Positions 13,601 to 28,600 are shown, numbered from the stretch's first letter. The stretch is DNA of 64,000 nucleotides from Dugong dugon (GCA_030035585.1 CM057476.1:20258501-20322500); one strand, 5' to 3'. The notes: generated by a model from the letters alone, not told the origin. Translations and numbers: made by a program.

Positions 13601-16600
13601 TAGAAGGTAATCAGTGCTATAGAAAAAAGAGAAGACAGAGCAGGGTAAAACAGAGCTGAGGAGCTGAAGTTGGGACACAGGAGGATTGCATTTTAATTAG
13701 CGAGTGGGGTAAGCCTTTGAACAGCTGAGATGTGAGCGACAGCTTGAAGGAGGTGAGGACATTAGTCCCGCAGCGGGAGCAGCAGAGGGAGAGGAGCCGG
13801 AGTCAGTCAGAGTCGCCGCCGGAGGGCCCGTCACGTGGGTCCGTGTACGGACTCCGGCTTTCACTCTGGGTGCTGCAGGCTGCTTCGGGGGAGTCTGAGC
13901 AAGGGAGTTCTGGGTAGGATGTATGGCTCTTGCCTTTCCTTCAGGGTTCCCTGTAGTGGCCCCATCATGCTCACAGTCATGTGAGCTAGACACTCTGGAT
14001 ACATCATCCATAAGTCTATTTCCCCACTTGAAACATCCAACTTACTGCCAAGATCTTTCTACTCTCTGTTTCTATTCACTCATTCTCAAAAGTCTGCTGA
14101 GCCCTTCCGAGGGGTCAGGTCCTGGTGAGGTCCTGGGGATTCAGCAGTGGGGGGAGAGTGTGGGAACCTGCCGCGATGTCCCGCGGGCTCACCGGTGAGC
14201 AGTCTCTCCCAGCCAGGCCCTCCTCATTTGGGCCCTGAGGTGGCTTGTGTCTGCTCGTTTGGACCTTTTTAAGAGGATCTTTACTGGGCTCCCTGCCTCC
14301 ACTCTCTGACCCGCCTGCAGTCCTCCCGAAGCATAGCTCTGACCATTGCCTTCCTGCCCTGCCTGAAGCTACCTGAGCTCCACATGCCCGCAGAAGTCCA
14401 GGCTCCTCTGTCTGCCACCTTGTTCCTTCATGGTGTGGCCCCAGCCCTCGGCTGCAGCTTTGAGTCTCACTCTTTTTAGGCTGTTCCTCTATAAGACCAG
14501 GTTTCCCCATTCTCTCTGCCTAGACCACCACCCTTCCTTGCCTCCTCCAAGGCACATCTAAAGAGCCTTTTGTGCTCGGCACAGATAGCAACCAGGAACT
14601 TTTTCAGCCTCGAGGGTTTATTGGGAAGCTGCTGTACCACTGATAGTGTGTGCTGGCTGCAAGGCAGGGGCCTTTATGACTATTTGAAACTGAAGAAACA
14701 GGCGGTGCCACAAATAACTGTTTTCACAAGCTATTGTATGAGGTGTCTGAATTTTTGGTAGGAAAATTAGAAATTCTGAAAATTTTTATTTGTTACACAT
14801 GTGTACCAACAGACCCTAGTGGAGACTCTGGGGTATAAGTGGCACTTCATATGTACCACTAAACACTTAGGGTAGACTTGTGGGAGGAGGCAAGAAAAAA
14901 AAATCCATACTACCTACCAAAAATTCCAACACACTCAATGATTCAGCATGCTTCCACTAACGAAAACAGATGGTATCAACAAAAAAATTCAAAGCAGAAA
15001 ATAAATGGGTCACCAAAGGGTTAACAAGCCTTCCCTGGCACCCTTCAGCAGTAAGTCAGCTCTCTCCTCCCTGCCTCCACTTTTATTTGTGCTTCTCATG
15101 ATATGTATCAATTTGTACCTTTTACTGCAGTTAGCTCACCTATTAGGTAGTGACATCCTCACAGGAAAGGGATTAGGCCTCAATCAGTAGAGTTAAAGTA
15201 TTACCAGAGAAGTCACCCCATAAATATTTGTTGAATGAATACAACATACCAGTCACTACTCACAAGTTTTATAGAATCACAACTGCAGAACTGCTGTGAT
15301 TCAGCAATTCACTTTGGGATGAAAGAGCTTTATTTTAAAACTATTTGCCTCCTTCCACTTTTGGTTGGCCCAAGCTAGTAGTGAACCCAACTTTAACTCC
15401 ATAGAACCTTTCACAGGGCTAGCCCTCAAGTGATTTGCAAATAAGGCAACTTTGTAGGAGAAATATTTTAAAAAGGGACATTGCCATTTCTGTGTGAAGT
15501 GTGTGATCCTACCTTCTGTCTGTTTGCCTTGCTTGCAGTGGTTTCCAAATCCGTGTCTTCGTCTGATGCCACACTGTCATAGTCTGGCTGGTCATTGTCT
15601 TGGCTCTCAACGCTGTGCTGGTTATTGATTGTTTTCAGTATGAGCTCCACATTGTCTATTGACACAAATAAACAACTTTACTTCGGGCTTGGGAAAAAAA
15701 ATTCCAACACTGTGGGGAGGAATCTAGGTTTAGTCATTTAAAGAACTGAAAGAAAATGACAGAATCAGCAGTGTCAAAATTACATGTAGATTCAGGGAAG
15801 ATGACAGCGTAAACAGACCATTGTTCCAATCGTAGCCCACAAATGCAACAAGAAATACAACAAGGAAACAGTGTTCAGTTTTGAGAGATTCTGAATCAGG
15901 GAGCAGAGGAAAGCAGGGAGGAACTACAAAAAGGAAAGAATCAATGAATCAAGTCTCATATAGCAGGAAAATCACTTCTCTCACTGTCCCTGCCCCTTGC
16001 CACATGGACGGACGGCTGCTGTGAAGAAAAGAAGCCTGCTTCTGTAACCACCACAGTTCCTGCCTGTACAGAGACAGGTCCTCAAGCTTCTGCTCTAAAA
16101 TAAACAAGCAGACCTCCCCAGGGGTCTGTTTGGAGTGTGCCAACACACCACCTACCTAGACACTGTCAGCTGCAAGCCTACTGTGAATTGCTACAGAAGG
16201 CCCAGGCAGTGGAGTCTGCTCTCATAGTCAACACTCTACCTGCCTCCCTCCATACCCCACAGTTCAGGCCTCTGAAACCAATAGGACAGACCTCCCAGGG
16301 AGTCAGGTCAGGTCTGTTTGCTCTCTGTTTCAGTCGGTGCTGAGGACTGTTGACTGATGCTGCTGTGTACCAGGAAGCAGGCATCTTTTGTGGAGGCTAC
16401 ACCCACAGGCAACATTTTTTTTTTTTGGGGGGGGGGGGCTCTGATATCAACAAAACCGACCTCCCTAGGGGTCCATCTGGAGCTTGATAACCCTTCCCTC
16501 ATCTAAACAGTCACCTGCAAGCCAGCTGTGAATTGCTAAAGAAGATTCCAGCATTGGAATAAGGTTGGGTCTGTCTACTCTCCCTTCCAGTTGGTACTGA

Positions 16601-19600
16601 GGACTGCTGCGTGCTAGGAAGCAGGCATCTTTAGTGGAGGCTATACCCACAGGCAACAGATTACGGGGAGCTCTAACAGCAACAAGGCAGACTTCTCCAG
16701 GGGTTCGTTCAGAGTGTGACAACCCCTACCCCAACTGGTAACTGTCTGCTGGTGGACTGATATGAACTCCTACAGAAAGTTCCCTACGGTGGAGTCCGGA
16801 GGTGAGTAACCTAAGTGGAGACTGCTCCCCCAACCACCACAGGGACACTAGGGCTCTAAAATCAGTAATACAGACCTCTCAGAGGTACTTCTGGGGAGTG
16901 CCAGCCCCTCCTCCTCTTGAAATGGTGGAAACTATGCCTGTGCTTTTCCTGAATGCCACCTCAGATATAAGCAGCCTCCACAGAGCAGGGAAGGAAATCT
17001 CGGGCAAAACAAGAGAGCAACACTCAGCCCTGAAGGAGGCTAACAAGGTGTGAGTTTTCTGACTAAAAACGTGGTTGCAGAAAAGAGAAGGGAAGGGAGT
17101 AATAACCAGAGAGAGAAGACTGTGACCCCTGGTGGACAGATTGATTAGCACATGATATCTCACCTGAGTGGTAGTGCCCGCTAGTGGACAGAATGACCAC
17201 ACCATATTCTCTGATATGTCTGGGAGACATCGAAAATTGAAAACCGAGATTGGGAACTTTCAAGTCTTAGTTAAAACAGGGAGGGAAAAGGAGCTATCAC
17301 AGAGAGGGAGAGGAAACGGTAAGCAAAGGCCGAAGGCTCTGCCCACCTAAGAGTTTTTTGCAGAAAGCAGCATGGGCAAAACCACCAAATACCGGGAAAA
17401 ACTGAGAAAGTGAACACCCTTGAAAATTCCAATGCCCCAACAAAAATCACAAGACACAAAAAGAACAGAAAAATAATGGCCCATTGAAAGGAACATGATA
17501 AAAGCAATGAAAGTACATCTAGGGATGACCAAATAATGAAAAAAATGGAAGAATATACTACAACATTAAACACAATTAAAGAACTAAAGGAAAACACAGA
17601 CAAAAGGCTAAATAAGGAAAACAATGCACGAATAAAAGGAGGATCTAAAATGTTGTAACTGAAAGGAGCAATAACTGAAATGAGAAACATAACAGAAGGA
17701 CTTACCAACGGATTTTACCATGCAGAAGAAAGAATAATTGAATTAGAAGATAAAATAGTTAAAATTACAGACACTGAAGAGCAACAAGAACGAAGGCTCA
17801 AGAAGGTTGAAAACAGTTTAATGGAATTATGGGACAACAAGAAATCTACTATATGCATCATGGGAGTTCCAGAAGGAGATGAGAGAGAGAAAGGAACAGA
17901 AAGAATATTTGAAGAGATAATGACAGAAAATTTCCCCAACCTAATGAAGAACATTAATCTACAAATGCAAGGAGCTCAAAGAACTTCAAGGAGAATAAAC
18001 TCAAGGAGATCTACACCAAGATACATCATAGTTATGCTCTCAAATAGTAAAGATAAAGAGACAACCCTTAAAGCAGTGAGATAGAAGCAAATAGTCACAT
18101 ATAAAGGATTGCCAAAAAGATTAAGTGCCGACTTCTCTTCAGAAATACTGGAGGCCAGAAGGCATATATTTAAATGATATATTTCAAGTGCTGAAAGAAA
18201 AAAAAAAAAAAAAGCTGTCAATCAACAATACTATACCCAGCAAAACTATCCTTTAAGAATGAGGGTGAAATTAAAACACTCTCAGATAAACAGAAGCTGA
18301 GAGTTCATATCCACCAGACTGGCCCTACAAAAATACAAATGGGAGTTCTGCAGATGGAAGGGAAAAGACAACAGAAAGTAATTCAAAGCAACACATAAAA
18401 AGAAAGATTCCCTAATAGAGGGAAATGCATGGACACATATAAGGGTTAGTAATAAGGTATTCATGCTTGATAATTTTAAATGTTTTGTCCTTCATGTTTT
18501 TTAATTACAAATATATAAAAAGCAAGGAAAAAATTATGTTACAGGGCACACGAATTATAAAGATGTAATTAGTGATAACAACAAAAGGGGGAGAGGAATG
18601 GTATACAGAATTTCTTGTATGTTACTGAAGTTAAGTTGGTACCAACTTACCCTAGAATATTATAAATACAAATTGTGAAATGTAATATTCATGGTAACCA
18701 ACATATAAAGAACATACACAAAAGGAAAGCAGAGGGGAATAAAAAAGGCTCACTACAATAAACCAACAAAACACAAAAGCAAGCAGTAGTAAAGCACAAA
18801 GACAAAGAAGGCTTAAGACACACAACAAAAAATGTTTGACTTGCTACCAAACCAAAAACCCATTGCTGTTGAGTTGATTTCGATTCATATCAACCCTATA
18901 GGATAGAGTAGAACTGCCCCACAGGGTTTCCAAGGCTGTAAATCTTTACGGAAACTGACTGCCACATCTTTCTCCCGTGGAGTGGCTGGTGGGTTTGAAC
19001 TGCTGATCTTTCGGTTAGCAGCTGTACACTTAACTACTATGTCACCAGGGCTCCTAAGAAGCTGGGTAAGCTAGATGAAATGGACAAATTCTTAGAAGCA
19101 TACAACCTACCCAAAGTGACTCGAGAGGAAATAGAGAGTCTCAACAGACCCGTAACAAGTGAAGAGACTGAATCAGTGATCAAAAACCTCCCAACAAGAA
19201 AGAGCCCTAGACCAGATGGCTTCACTACTGTTTAAACTCTTCCAAAATATAGAGAAGGAAGGAATACTCCCTAATTCATTCTGTGAAGCAAACATAACCC
19301 TGATACCCAAACCAGACAAAGCCACAAGAAAAGAAAACTACAGGCCAATATCCCTTATGAATATAGTTGCAAAAATCCTTAAAAAAATACTAGTGAACAG
19401 AATCCAACAGCATATTAAGAGAGTCATACACTATTACCAAATGGGATTTATTCCAGGAAAACAAGATGGTTCAGCATTAGAAAATCAATGTAATATACCA
19501 TATCAACAGAAAAAAGGAAAAGAACCACAAGATCATCTCTATGGATGCAGAAAAAGCATTTGATAAAATCCAACACCCTTTCTTGATGAAAACCCTAAAG

Positions 19601-22600
19601 AAGTCTGGAATAGAAGGGGAATTCCTCAATATCATTGAGGACATATATTAAAAAGGCAACAGCCAACATTATACTTAATGCAGAAAGACTGAGAGCTTTC
19701 CCCTTGAAATTGGGAACAAGACAAGGGAGCCTGCTCTCACCACTTCTATTCAGTACTTTGTTAGAGGCCCCAGCCAGAACAATAAGACAAGAAAAAGAAA
19801 TAAAAGGTATCCAGATTGGAAAAGAAGAAGTAAAATTATCTCTATTTGTGGATGACATGATCCTATATACACAAAATCCCAAGGAGTCCACAAGAAAACT
19901 TCTAGAGCTAATAGAGAAATTTAGCAAAGTTGCAGGGTACAAGGTCAACAAACAAAAATCAGTTGGATTTCTATACACCAGCAATGAGAAATCTGAAAGG
20001 GAATTAGGGAAACAATTCCATTTATAATAGCATCTAAGAGAATAAAGTACCTAGGAATAAATCTAACCAGGGATGTGAAGGATTTATACAATGAAAACTA
20101 TAAAATACTGCTGAAAGAGATTAGACTTAAATAAATGGAAAGATGTTCCATGTTCACTAATTGGAGGACTTAATATTGTTAAGATGTCAATACTACCTAA
20201 AGCAGTCTATACTCAATGCAGTTCTGATCAAAATTCCAACAACTTTCTTTATAGAAATAGAAAAACCAATCCTCAACTTTATATGGAATGGCAAGAGACC
20301 CTGAATAGCTAAAGCAATGCTGAAAGAGAAAAATGAAGTAGGAGGACACACTATTCCTGATATTAAAACATATTATACAGCTACAGTAGTCAAAACAGCC
20401 TAATACTGGCATAACAATAGACACAGAGACCAATGGAATATAACTGAAAGTCCAGAAATAAACCTACACATCTATGATCAACTGATTTTTGACAAGGGTG
20501 CTAAGCTCATTTGATGGGAAAAAAAGAGTCTTTTCAATAAACGGTGCTGGGAAAATTGGATTTCCACATGCAGAAAAATGAAACAGGATCCATGTCTCAC
20601 ACCATACACAAAAACAAATTCAAAACAGATTAAGGACCTAAATGTGCAAACTAAAACCATAAAATTCTTCGAAGAAAAAGCAGGGGCAACGCTGTCAGGC
20701 CTAGCTTTTAATAATGGATTATCTAACAACAAAAGCACAAACTGCAAAGGACAAAATAAATGAGACCTCATAAAAATTAAAAAGATTTTACCAAAAAAGT
20801 GAAAAGACAAGCTACTGATTGGGAGAATATCTTCAGAAACCATATATCTGACAAGAACCTAATAACCAAAATATACATAAAACTTCAACAACCTAACAAC
20901 AAAAAGACAAATAACCCAATCATAAAATGGGCATAGGACCTGAACAGACATTTCACCAAAGAGGACATTCAAATGGCCACCAAATACATGAACAGATGCT
21001 CAGCATCATTAGCCATCGGACAGATGCAAATCAAAACCACAATGAGATATCATTTCACGCCCACTAGGATGGCTAAGATAAAAAAAGAAAAGAAAACAAC
21101 AAATGTTGGCGAACATGTGGAGAAACTGAAACCCTTACCCACTGCTGTTGGCAACGCAAAATGGTACAGCCGTTGTGGGAAGTGTGGCAGTTCTTCAAAA
21201 ACCTAAAAATAGAACTACCAAATGACCCAGAAATTCGATTCCTAGGTATATATACACAAACGACTTGAAAGCAGAGACTCAGAAAAAGACTTGTACACCA
21301 ATGTTCACTGCAGCACTATTTACTATAGCCGAAAGGTAGAAACAACCTAAATGCCTATCAACAGATAAATGGATAAACGAACTGTGGTACACACATACAA
21401 TGGAATACTACTCAGCCAGCAGGAGAAATGAAGTCTCGATACATGCTACAATATGGATGCAGCTGGTAGACATTATGCTGAGTGAAATAAGTCAAATTAT
21501 AGAAGGACAAATATGATATGACCTCACTTATATAAAAAGACAAGAAAAGACAAACGTATAGAGAACTATGTTTATTAGTGGCTACCTGGGGCAGGAGGGA
21601 GGGGAAACGGGGGGTTGAAGGTGATTAAAATATTTCGTTAAGGTAGGGTTGCACAGCTGATTACTGTAATTATTGTCAATAAGCTGTACACCTCAAAAAA
21701 CTTGAATTGGCAAAAGTTGTGTGATAGATCTATTTACAACAACAACAACAACAAAGAGTAGCTGCTGAGGCTGCCTATGTACACCCAAAAACCTCATGAG
21801 ATTTGGTTTCTTAGTTTGGAGGTTTAGGGTCATGGTTTCATGGGATATCTCAGTTAATTGGCCTTATAACATGTTTAATGCCGCTGTTCTACTTCCTAGT
21901 TCAATGCACAGTGCCTGGAGTCTTAAAAGCTTGCAAGTGGCCATCCAGGGCACAACAATTGGTCTCTATTTGCCTGGAACAACAAAGGAAGAAGGAGAGT
22001 CAGCAACAGGAGGATATGAAATATGTGGCCAATAGCCTCCATGAACAACTGCCTCCTTTGCCATGAGTCCAGAAGAACTGGATGGTGCCCGGCTACCTTT
22101 ACTGAACATTTTGATCAAAGATTCCACAGAAGAATCCTGATCAAAAGGAGGCAAATGCAGAAAAGAATTTAAAATTCTCATGGACTCCAGACTTCCTGGG
22201 ACCAGGAAGGTTGGAAGAACCCCTGAAACTATTGCCCTGAGATAATCTTTAAACCTTAAACCAAAAATATCCCCTGAAATCTTCTTGAAACCAAACAAGA
22301 GTTTAGCTTAACTAGTAAAAAATGCTGCTTTGAGCATTACGCTCTTTTAAAAACGATCTAGATGGGATCAAACTGACAACAGTAACTTGAAAGATCAGAT
22401 AGGAATCTTAGGGGACAGTGAATTTATGTTAGTGGGGGAGGAACAACTCAGAAAAGGAGGGTGAGAATGATTATGCAACTCAAAGACTGTAATTAATGTC
22501 ACTAAATGGTACATGTAGAAACTTTTGAATTAGTGTATGTTTTGCTGTGTATATTCTCAACAACCATAAAATTACATTTAAAAAAAACACATGTAATCAT

Positions 22601-25600
22601 ATATCTGATAAGGGCTTAACTATTCAAAATATATTAAAAAAAAACTCCTACCACTAACAACAAAAAGACAAACCACCCAATTTAAAAATGGGCAAGGGAC
22701 TTGAACAGATTTTTCTCCAAAGATATGCAAATATCAAGAAGCACATGAAAAGATGCTCAAATCATCAGTCATTAGGAAAATGTAAATCAAAACCACAATG
22801 AAATCCAAGGTACAACAACTGGTTTCTATTCAACTGGAGCAACAGAGGAAGGAGAGTCAGGAATAGAAGGGGGAAATGGAATGTGTGGCTACTTGCTTCC
22901 ATGAAAATCTGCCTCCTTTGCCATGAAAACAGAGGAACTGGATAGTGCCTGGCTACCATTACTGAACATTTTGATCAAAGAGTCTATAGAAGAATCCTGA
23001 TCAAAGAGGGGAAAGTGTGAAACAGAATTTTAAATTCTCATGGACTCCAGACTTTCTGGAGCCATGAAGGTGGGATGAACCCCCAAAACTATTGTCCTGA
23101 GATAATCTTTAAACATTAAGCCAAAAATAGCCCCTGAAGTCTTCTTAAAACCAAATAACAGTTTAGCTTAACTAGTGAAAAATGTTTGCCTTGAGCACTG
23201 TGCTCTTTTAAGAACTATCTAGATGGGATCAAACTGACAACAGCAACTCGAAAGATTAGATAGGATTCTGAGGAGGCAATGATTTTATGTTAATGGGGGA
23301 GGAACAACTCAGAAAAGGAGGGTGAGAATGGTTACACAACTCGAAGAATGCAGTCAATGTCACTGAATTGTACATGTAGAAACTGTTAAACTGGTGTATG
23401 TTTTGCTATGTATATTCTTAACAACAAAAATAATAAAATTAATTATAGCAAAAAACCCAACAACAACAAAATACCACAATGAGATTCTACTTCACACCCA
23501 CTAGGATGGCTACTAGTAGAAAAAAAGAAAATAACAAGTGTTGGTTGGGATATAAAGAAACTGAAACCCTCCTGAATTGCTCGTGGAATGTGAAATGGTG
23601 CAGCTGTTGCAGAAAGAGTTTGGAGGCTCCTTGCCTATTATTAGGAAAGTATATTCCATATTCCATAGGGAGCAGGGAGGATTCTATAGGCTCCAACACA
23701 CTCTGAATAAAAGATTTCACAAACTATTCAAATCTCTCCAGGTGCTTTCAGGCAACTCAAGCCAATCTGATTTCTTTTTCTATCTTTAATAACAGTTTAA
23801 TTTTACTGTGTTTTCATGAGAGTTTCCAGTCAAACTCTGATTTCTAATCTTGTTTCCCAGGTATACTGATGGATGATATGTGGGTGATAGCTTACGGTTT
23901 CTTAAAAGGAATAGGTCCTACTTTAATTTTTGAAGTTAATATTTAAAATACACATAAATATTATGATTGCAGAAGTAATACAGGTTCAATACAGAAAATA
24001 TGAAAACTAATGAATAAGAAAAATAGAATAATCACTCTTAGCCATTGTTAATATGTTGATCTATTTCCTTTATTCTAAGTATATATATGCATATTTATAC
24101 TTACATGTGCTATACTCACATGTACATACATATATTTTCCTTACAAAATTGGGATTATACTAAACCTTTAAAAAAATTTTACTTTATCTCATGCTCTGGA
24201 AAAAATAGCCTGTGTCCCAAACCCACTGCTATCAAGTCGATTCCAACTCATAGAGACCCTACAGGACAGAGAACTGCCCCACAGGGTTTCCAAGGCTGTA
24301 AATCTTTACAGGAGCAGACTGCCACAGCTTTCTCCTGCACAGCAGCTGGTAGGTTCAAAGCGCTAACCTTCTGGTTAACAGTCGAGCACTTAACCACTGT
24401 GCCACCAGGGCTCAATGTCTTCGTACCAGTCACATATGTGACTAATCGTCCCTCTATTATTGACTATTTAGTTGTTTTCACTGCTACACATAACACACAT
24501 ATATGTACCCAAGGATTATTTCCCTTTAATTCCTAGAAAGAGAACTACCAAATCAGAGAAAGCACATTTTGAGACTTCAAATTTATGCAACGACCCTTAT
24601 CACTGCACCTTTGCCAAAATTTAATAAACTTTCTTAGAACTTGTTTATTCCCAGTTGAACTGATAAAATCAAATTCCTGAACGGGCCAGAAGAAAGCCTT
24701 GTAAAGATCTAAACACACCAAGTTGTCAGTTAATATGACCATCTCTGGGGAATGGGATGATGAACTTAATGGGAAATTTTATTTTTATGGTGCACGTTCC
24801 TTGACCAGTCCCTGGAGAAGGACATCATACTTGGTGAAGTTGAGGGTCAGTGAAAAAGAGGAAGACCATCAAGGAGGATTGACCCAGTGGCTGCAACAAT
24901 GGGCTCAAACATAGCAATGACTGTAAGGATGGTGCAGGACCGGGCAGTGTTTCGTTCTGTTGTATATAGGGTAGCTATGAGTTGGAACTGACTCAATGGC
25001 ATGTAACACATTTCTTGTTTAAATACGTTACCATAAAAAATGTATTATTTCTATAAGTAGGAAAAAAACAACAAGGATACAGTTAATGGGGGTGGGGAGG
25101 AAGTGTGTTCCTAAGCATGGAGACAGGACCCTGAACTACTGAGCTAGACTAAATAATGGCACCTCTGAAATAGGTGTTGCTTTCTTTACAATTTTAAACC
25201 ACAATCATTCTCACTTCAGACATTTAAAGCTTGTAATAACAGATTTTAAGCATTTTCTGTAAGTAAGCAATAGGAAGTGGGATGCAACATCAATCAACAA
25301 TACTTTATGTCTTTTAATAAGAGGTAAGTCAGACTTTTGGATTAATTTCAGGATGCAATTTTATAGGGAAGATAGTGACCCAAGAGGAAAAAAATCATCT
25401 TGCATTTGGAAGATAAATTTGAATAATAATAACCTGGAAATATTTTACATTCACTAGAGTTCAAAGAGGTATATTTTTAGTCATAACATATTACAAGTAA
25501 AACTTTAAATAAGCTGTTGATGACTGGTTTAAATAAAGTATACCTTTAAATTTAACACTTGCGCTAAGTTTAGAAGGCCAAAAAAGCAAATATGTACAGA

Positions 25601-28600
25601 CTTGAAATAGTTACCTTTTGAACTAGAGAGAGGACTGCCCTGCTGTCTCCTCTTGGCATCGCTGAGAATGTCGATAACCAGCGTGGCAAACTCATGGGCA
25701 TTAAACCGAGCTAACTTCTGTCTGCCCTAAAGGTGAGAAAATAATTGGAAAGATTCCCAATGTAGAAGATATATACATACATATGCACACAAAACTGGTC
25801 AGACTATTATTAGACCCCAGCCAAGACCTTCCAACATGCTTAAAATATAATCAATCCCCACCATAATTAAATCAAACATTCACATTTTCCATGCTAACAG
25901 TTTAAAACCATTTACATAAGAGAATTTTGTAACATTTTTATTTTTGTGAACAAAAAACAGTTCTATTTAATTCTCTTCTTCTAATATCAATTCATTTTTA
26001 AGTAGACCCAGTAATGAAAAATTTAGAGGGAAATTGCAAAATTTCAAGATAAACAATGTTTATCCATTGTTATATATAGTCATTAATCAATAAAAATTAA
26101 AATTTCTTTCTAATTTATGCACCATTTCTCCTCTCGACAGTTGTTTAGGTTGTTCTAATGCTCTATTATTACATATATAGTGCTTTGATAAAAATCAGTA
26201 TGTATAAATCTTTGAATTTTTTATTATTTGATTAGAACGCATTCCCAAATGAGGACTTCCCATGTGAAAGAATGTACTTAAGTTTGAGGCTGCTGAAACT
26301 GATTAACAAATTGCTTTCTGAAGTCTGTAGCAATTTAAACTCTTTATCTATAGCGTGAGAAAGGCTATCTCGCCATGTCCTTACCAGCTTGGAGTATCCT
26401 TTTACTGTACATTTTATTAATTTGATGGATCAAAGTTTCATTAATGTCTTTAGGTTGCTTTCTTGGATTACTAATGAGGTTAAACATTTCTTTACATTTG
26501 TAAGCCATCTGTATTTATTCTGTAATTGTTTTATATTATTTCCCAGTCATCTATTTACATCTATTGGTTTTCTTAACAATTTGCGAGTTGTGTGTGTGAT
26601 ATATGCAGGATATTAACATTTTATCAATCAGAAACTTAAGATACCTGCCCTGGGAAAATAAAATACCATGATATCAGTCATTTCCAAAATACTACTACAA
26701 GAAACTTTTCAAACTCAGCCACTTGCCTGGTTTCGTGTTGATGAGTACTCAGGATTGACCGGAAGGAAGGGAACCACGGTTGTCTCGGTTACCAGGGTGC
26801 TGTGGTTTTGAGTGGCAAGCCAGACTAGCCAGAGGAAAGAGCCAGAGATAGAATCTAATCACAACTGGTGTGCCACTGCTGCTCTCGGAGCCATGGCTCG
26901 TGCTTTACTAGGGATACTTGGGGGAGCACACTCTGAAGCCAACACACACAAAGGTAAATGTCGACGCACGAGTTATCAGGACAGGAGAAACTGGGCAAGG
27001 CAAACACTGAAGCTGGCGGCTTGTCACCGCCCACTGATAGCAGAAGTTTACTAGATAAAGCCACATGTTAAGTCACCTGCATCGGTCTCTCGCCTGTCAA
27101 CTTCGTCGTACACGTCCATGGCAAGTTCTTCAAACAAATGGTTACTTAGCTGAAAGTAAAACATATCAGGAACACAAGGGACAAGGATTAACACTAGAGG
27201 GGCCTTAGTTACCCCCTTATCTCCAATGTCTTACCCAAAGCCAGTGCTTATTAGCAAATACCCACTGTTAAAAGAGCAGACAATACAAATTTCCAAATAG
27301 TACAGATCCTCTAGGAATTGCCTCCCACAGCAGCCTCGTTACTTTCTGATACACAGATATGGGTGTTGCTACTAAGGATGTAAAACAGATGCACAGGGTA
27401 TAATTTCAAAAGCAAGTTCCAGTTCTCTACTCTTCACGTGATATTACCCTTTTGGTTTCTTCTTCTGCTCTCGAGAGCGCTTACCAGGTTCCCAAAATAC
27501 AAGGGATCCTAAACACTTGGTAGGATAAAGAAGCCAAAACAAGCAATGTTGAGATTACAATGTGTCATTGAACAAAAATATTACCCAGGTCTCAGTCAAG
27601 TTTATCTGCTACCTTCCTTGCTAGCAGTCCTTCACTCCCCAGAAGAACTGAACTTTCCCAGTGGAGCACAGATTGATTGGTGAGTACACTGTGTAGTGTT
27701 AGCTAACTGAACGATCACCACACAGACTGAAGCGCCTAATGGAGGCGGTGGGGATGGGTAGGACAACCAAGGTCTTCCTCAACTCTGCCCAGGTGAAGCC
27801 GCTAGGAAGGTGGCCCCAGTTCTCCTTGCACATTTTCTTTCATAAAACTCACCCTGGCACTGACAGCTGTCACTTTTTAATCAGCTGCTTCCCTGCTCTG
27901 TGAGGGCAGACTCTGCATTTGTTACCTTCCCTACTGTGTTCCTTACACACACAAACAGGACAGGGCATTTAGGAGGTACTCAATAAATAGCTACTCACGG
28001 AATGACCAGGAGGTAGTACTTTATGCAGTAATTTAAAATGCTGGCTACAAAGACCTTATCCAAAACCAAACCTGTTGCCGTCGAGTCGATTCTGACTCAT
28101 AGCGACCCTACAGGACAGAGCAGAACTGCCCCATAGGGTTTCCAAGGAGCAGCTGGGGGATTCGAACTGCCGACCTTTTGATTAACAGTTGAGCTCTTAA
28201 CCACTGGGCCACCAGGGCTCCACAAAAACCTCATAGGAACACATTAAAATGGGTACAATACACTGTTGGGTTAAAAAAAGGATATAAAATTCTATAATTA
28301 TGATTTTCAGTTTAAAAAATGATATGCGTGTGAAACAAGAATTGGAAGAAATACACCAAAATATTGAGTCTGAATCCATTAAGAGTATAGTGATGGAGAA
28401 TGCTTCCCCCTTCTCTATTTTTCAAATGTTCTCTAATCTGGTTATATTACATTTATAATTAAAAATAAACTCTGAGAGCCTATTGCTGGTTAAGATGATG
28501 AAGAACTGGGAACTTGACCTTGCTTTATAAATATAGTCTCTATCCTCTAAGGGGGCTACAAGCTAGTGTTATTGTTACTAACAACAACTATAATGGCTAA

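Larger units (their letters stand above)
15790..21740 (+). mobile_element. Old, broken, near full-length L1
   Basis: In order: a 5' region with tandem repeats (about 15950-17000), an ORF1 remnant (about 17530-18330), an inter-ORF spacer, an AfroSINE at 18848-19055, reverse-transcriptase remnants (19060-20700) and a 3' region ending near 21740 in a short caa repeat. The ORF2 endonuclease half is absent; the sequence after the SINE resumes at roughly ORF2 codon 400. Many stops and shifts are present, so it is inactive. It lies in GIT2 intron 12 in the antisense direction to GIT2. Confidence 0.88.

Noticed and set aside
16427-16439. T run followed by a G run
   Set aside because: It interrupts the old L1 5' repeats and looks like a simple expansion or assembly artefact. 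Nothing supports a function.
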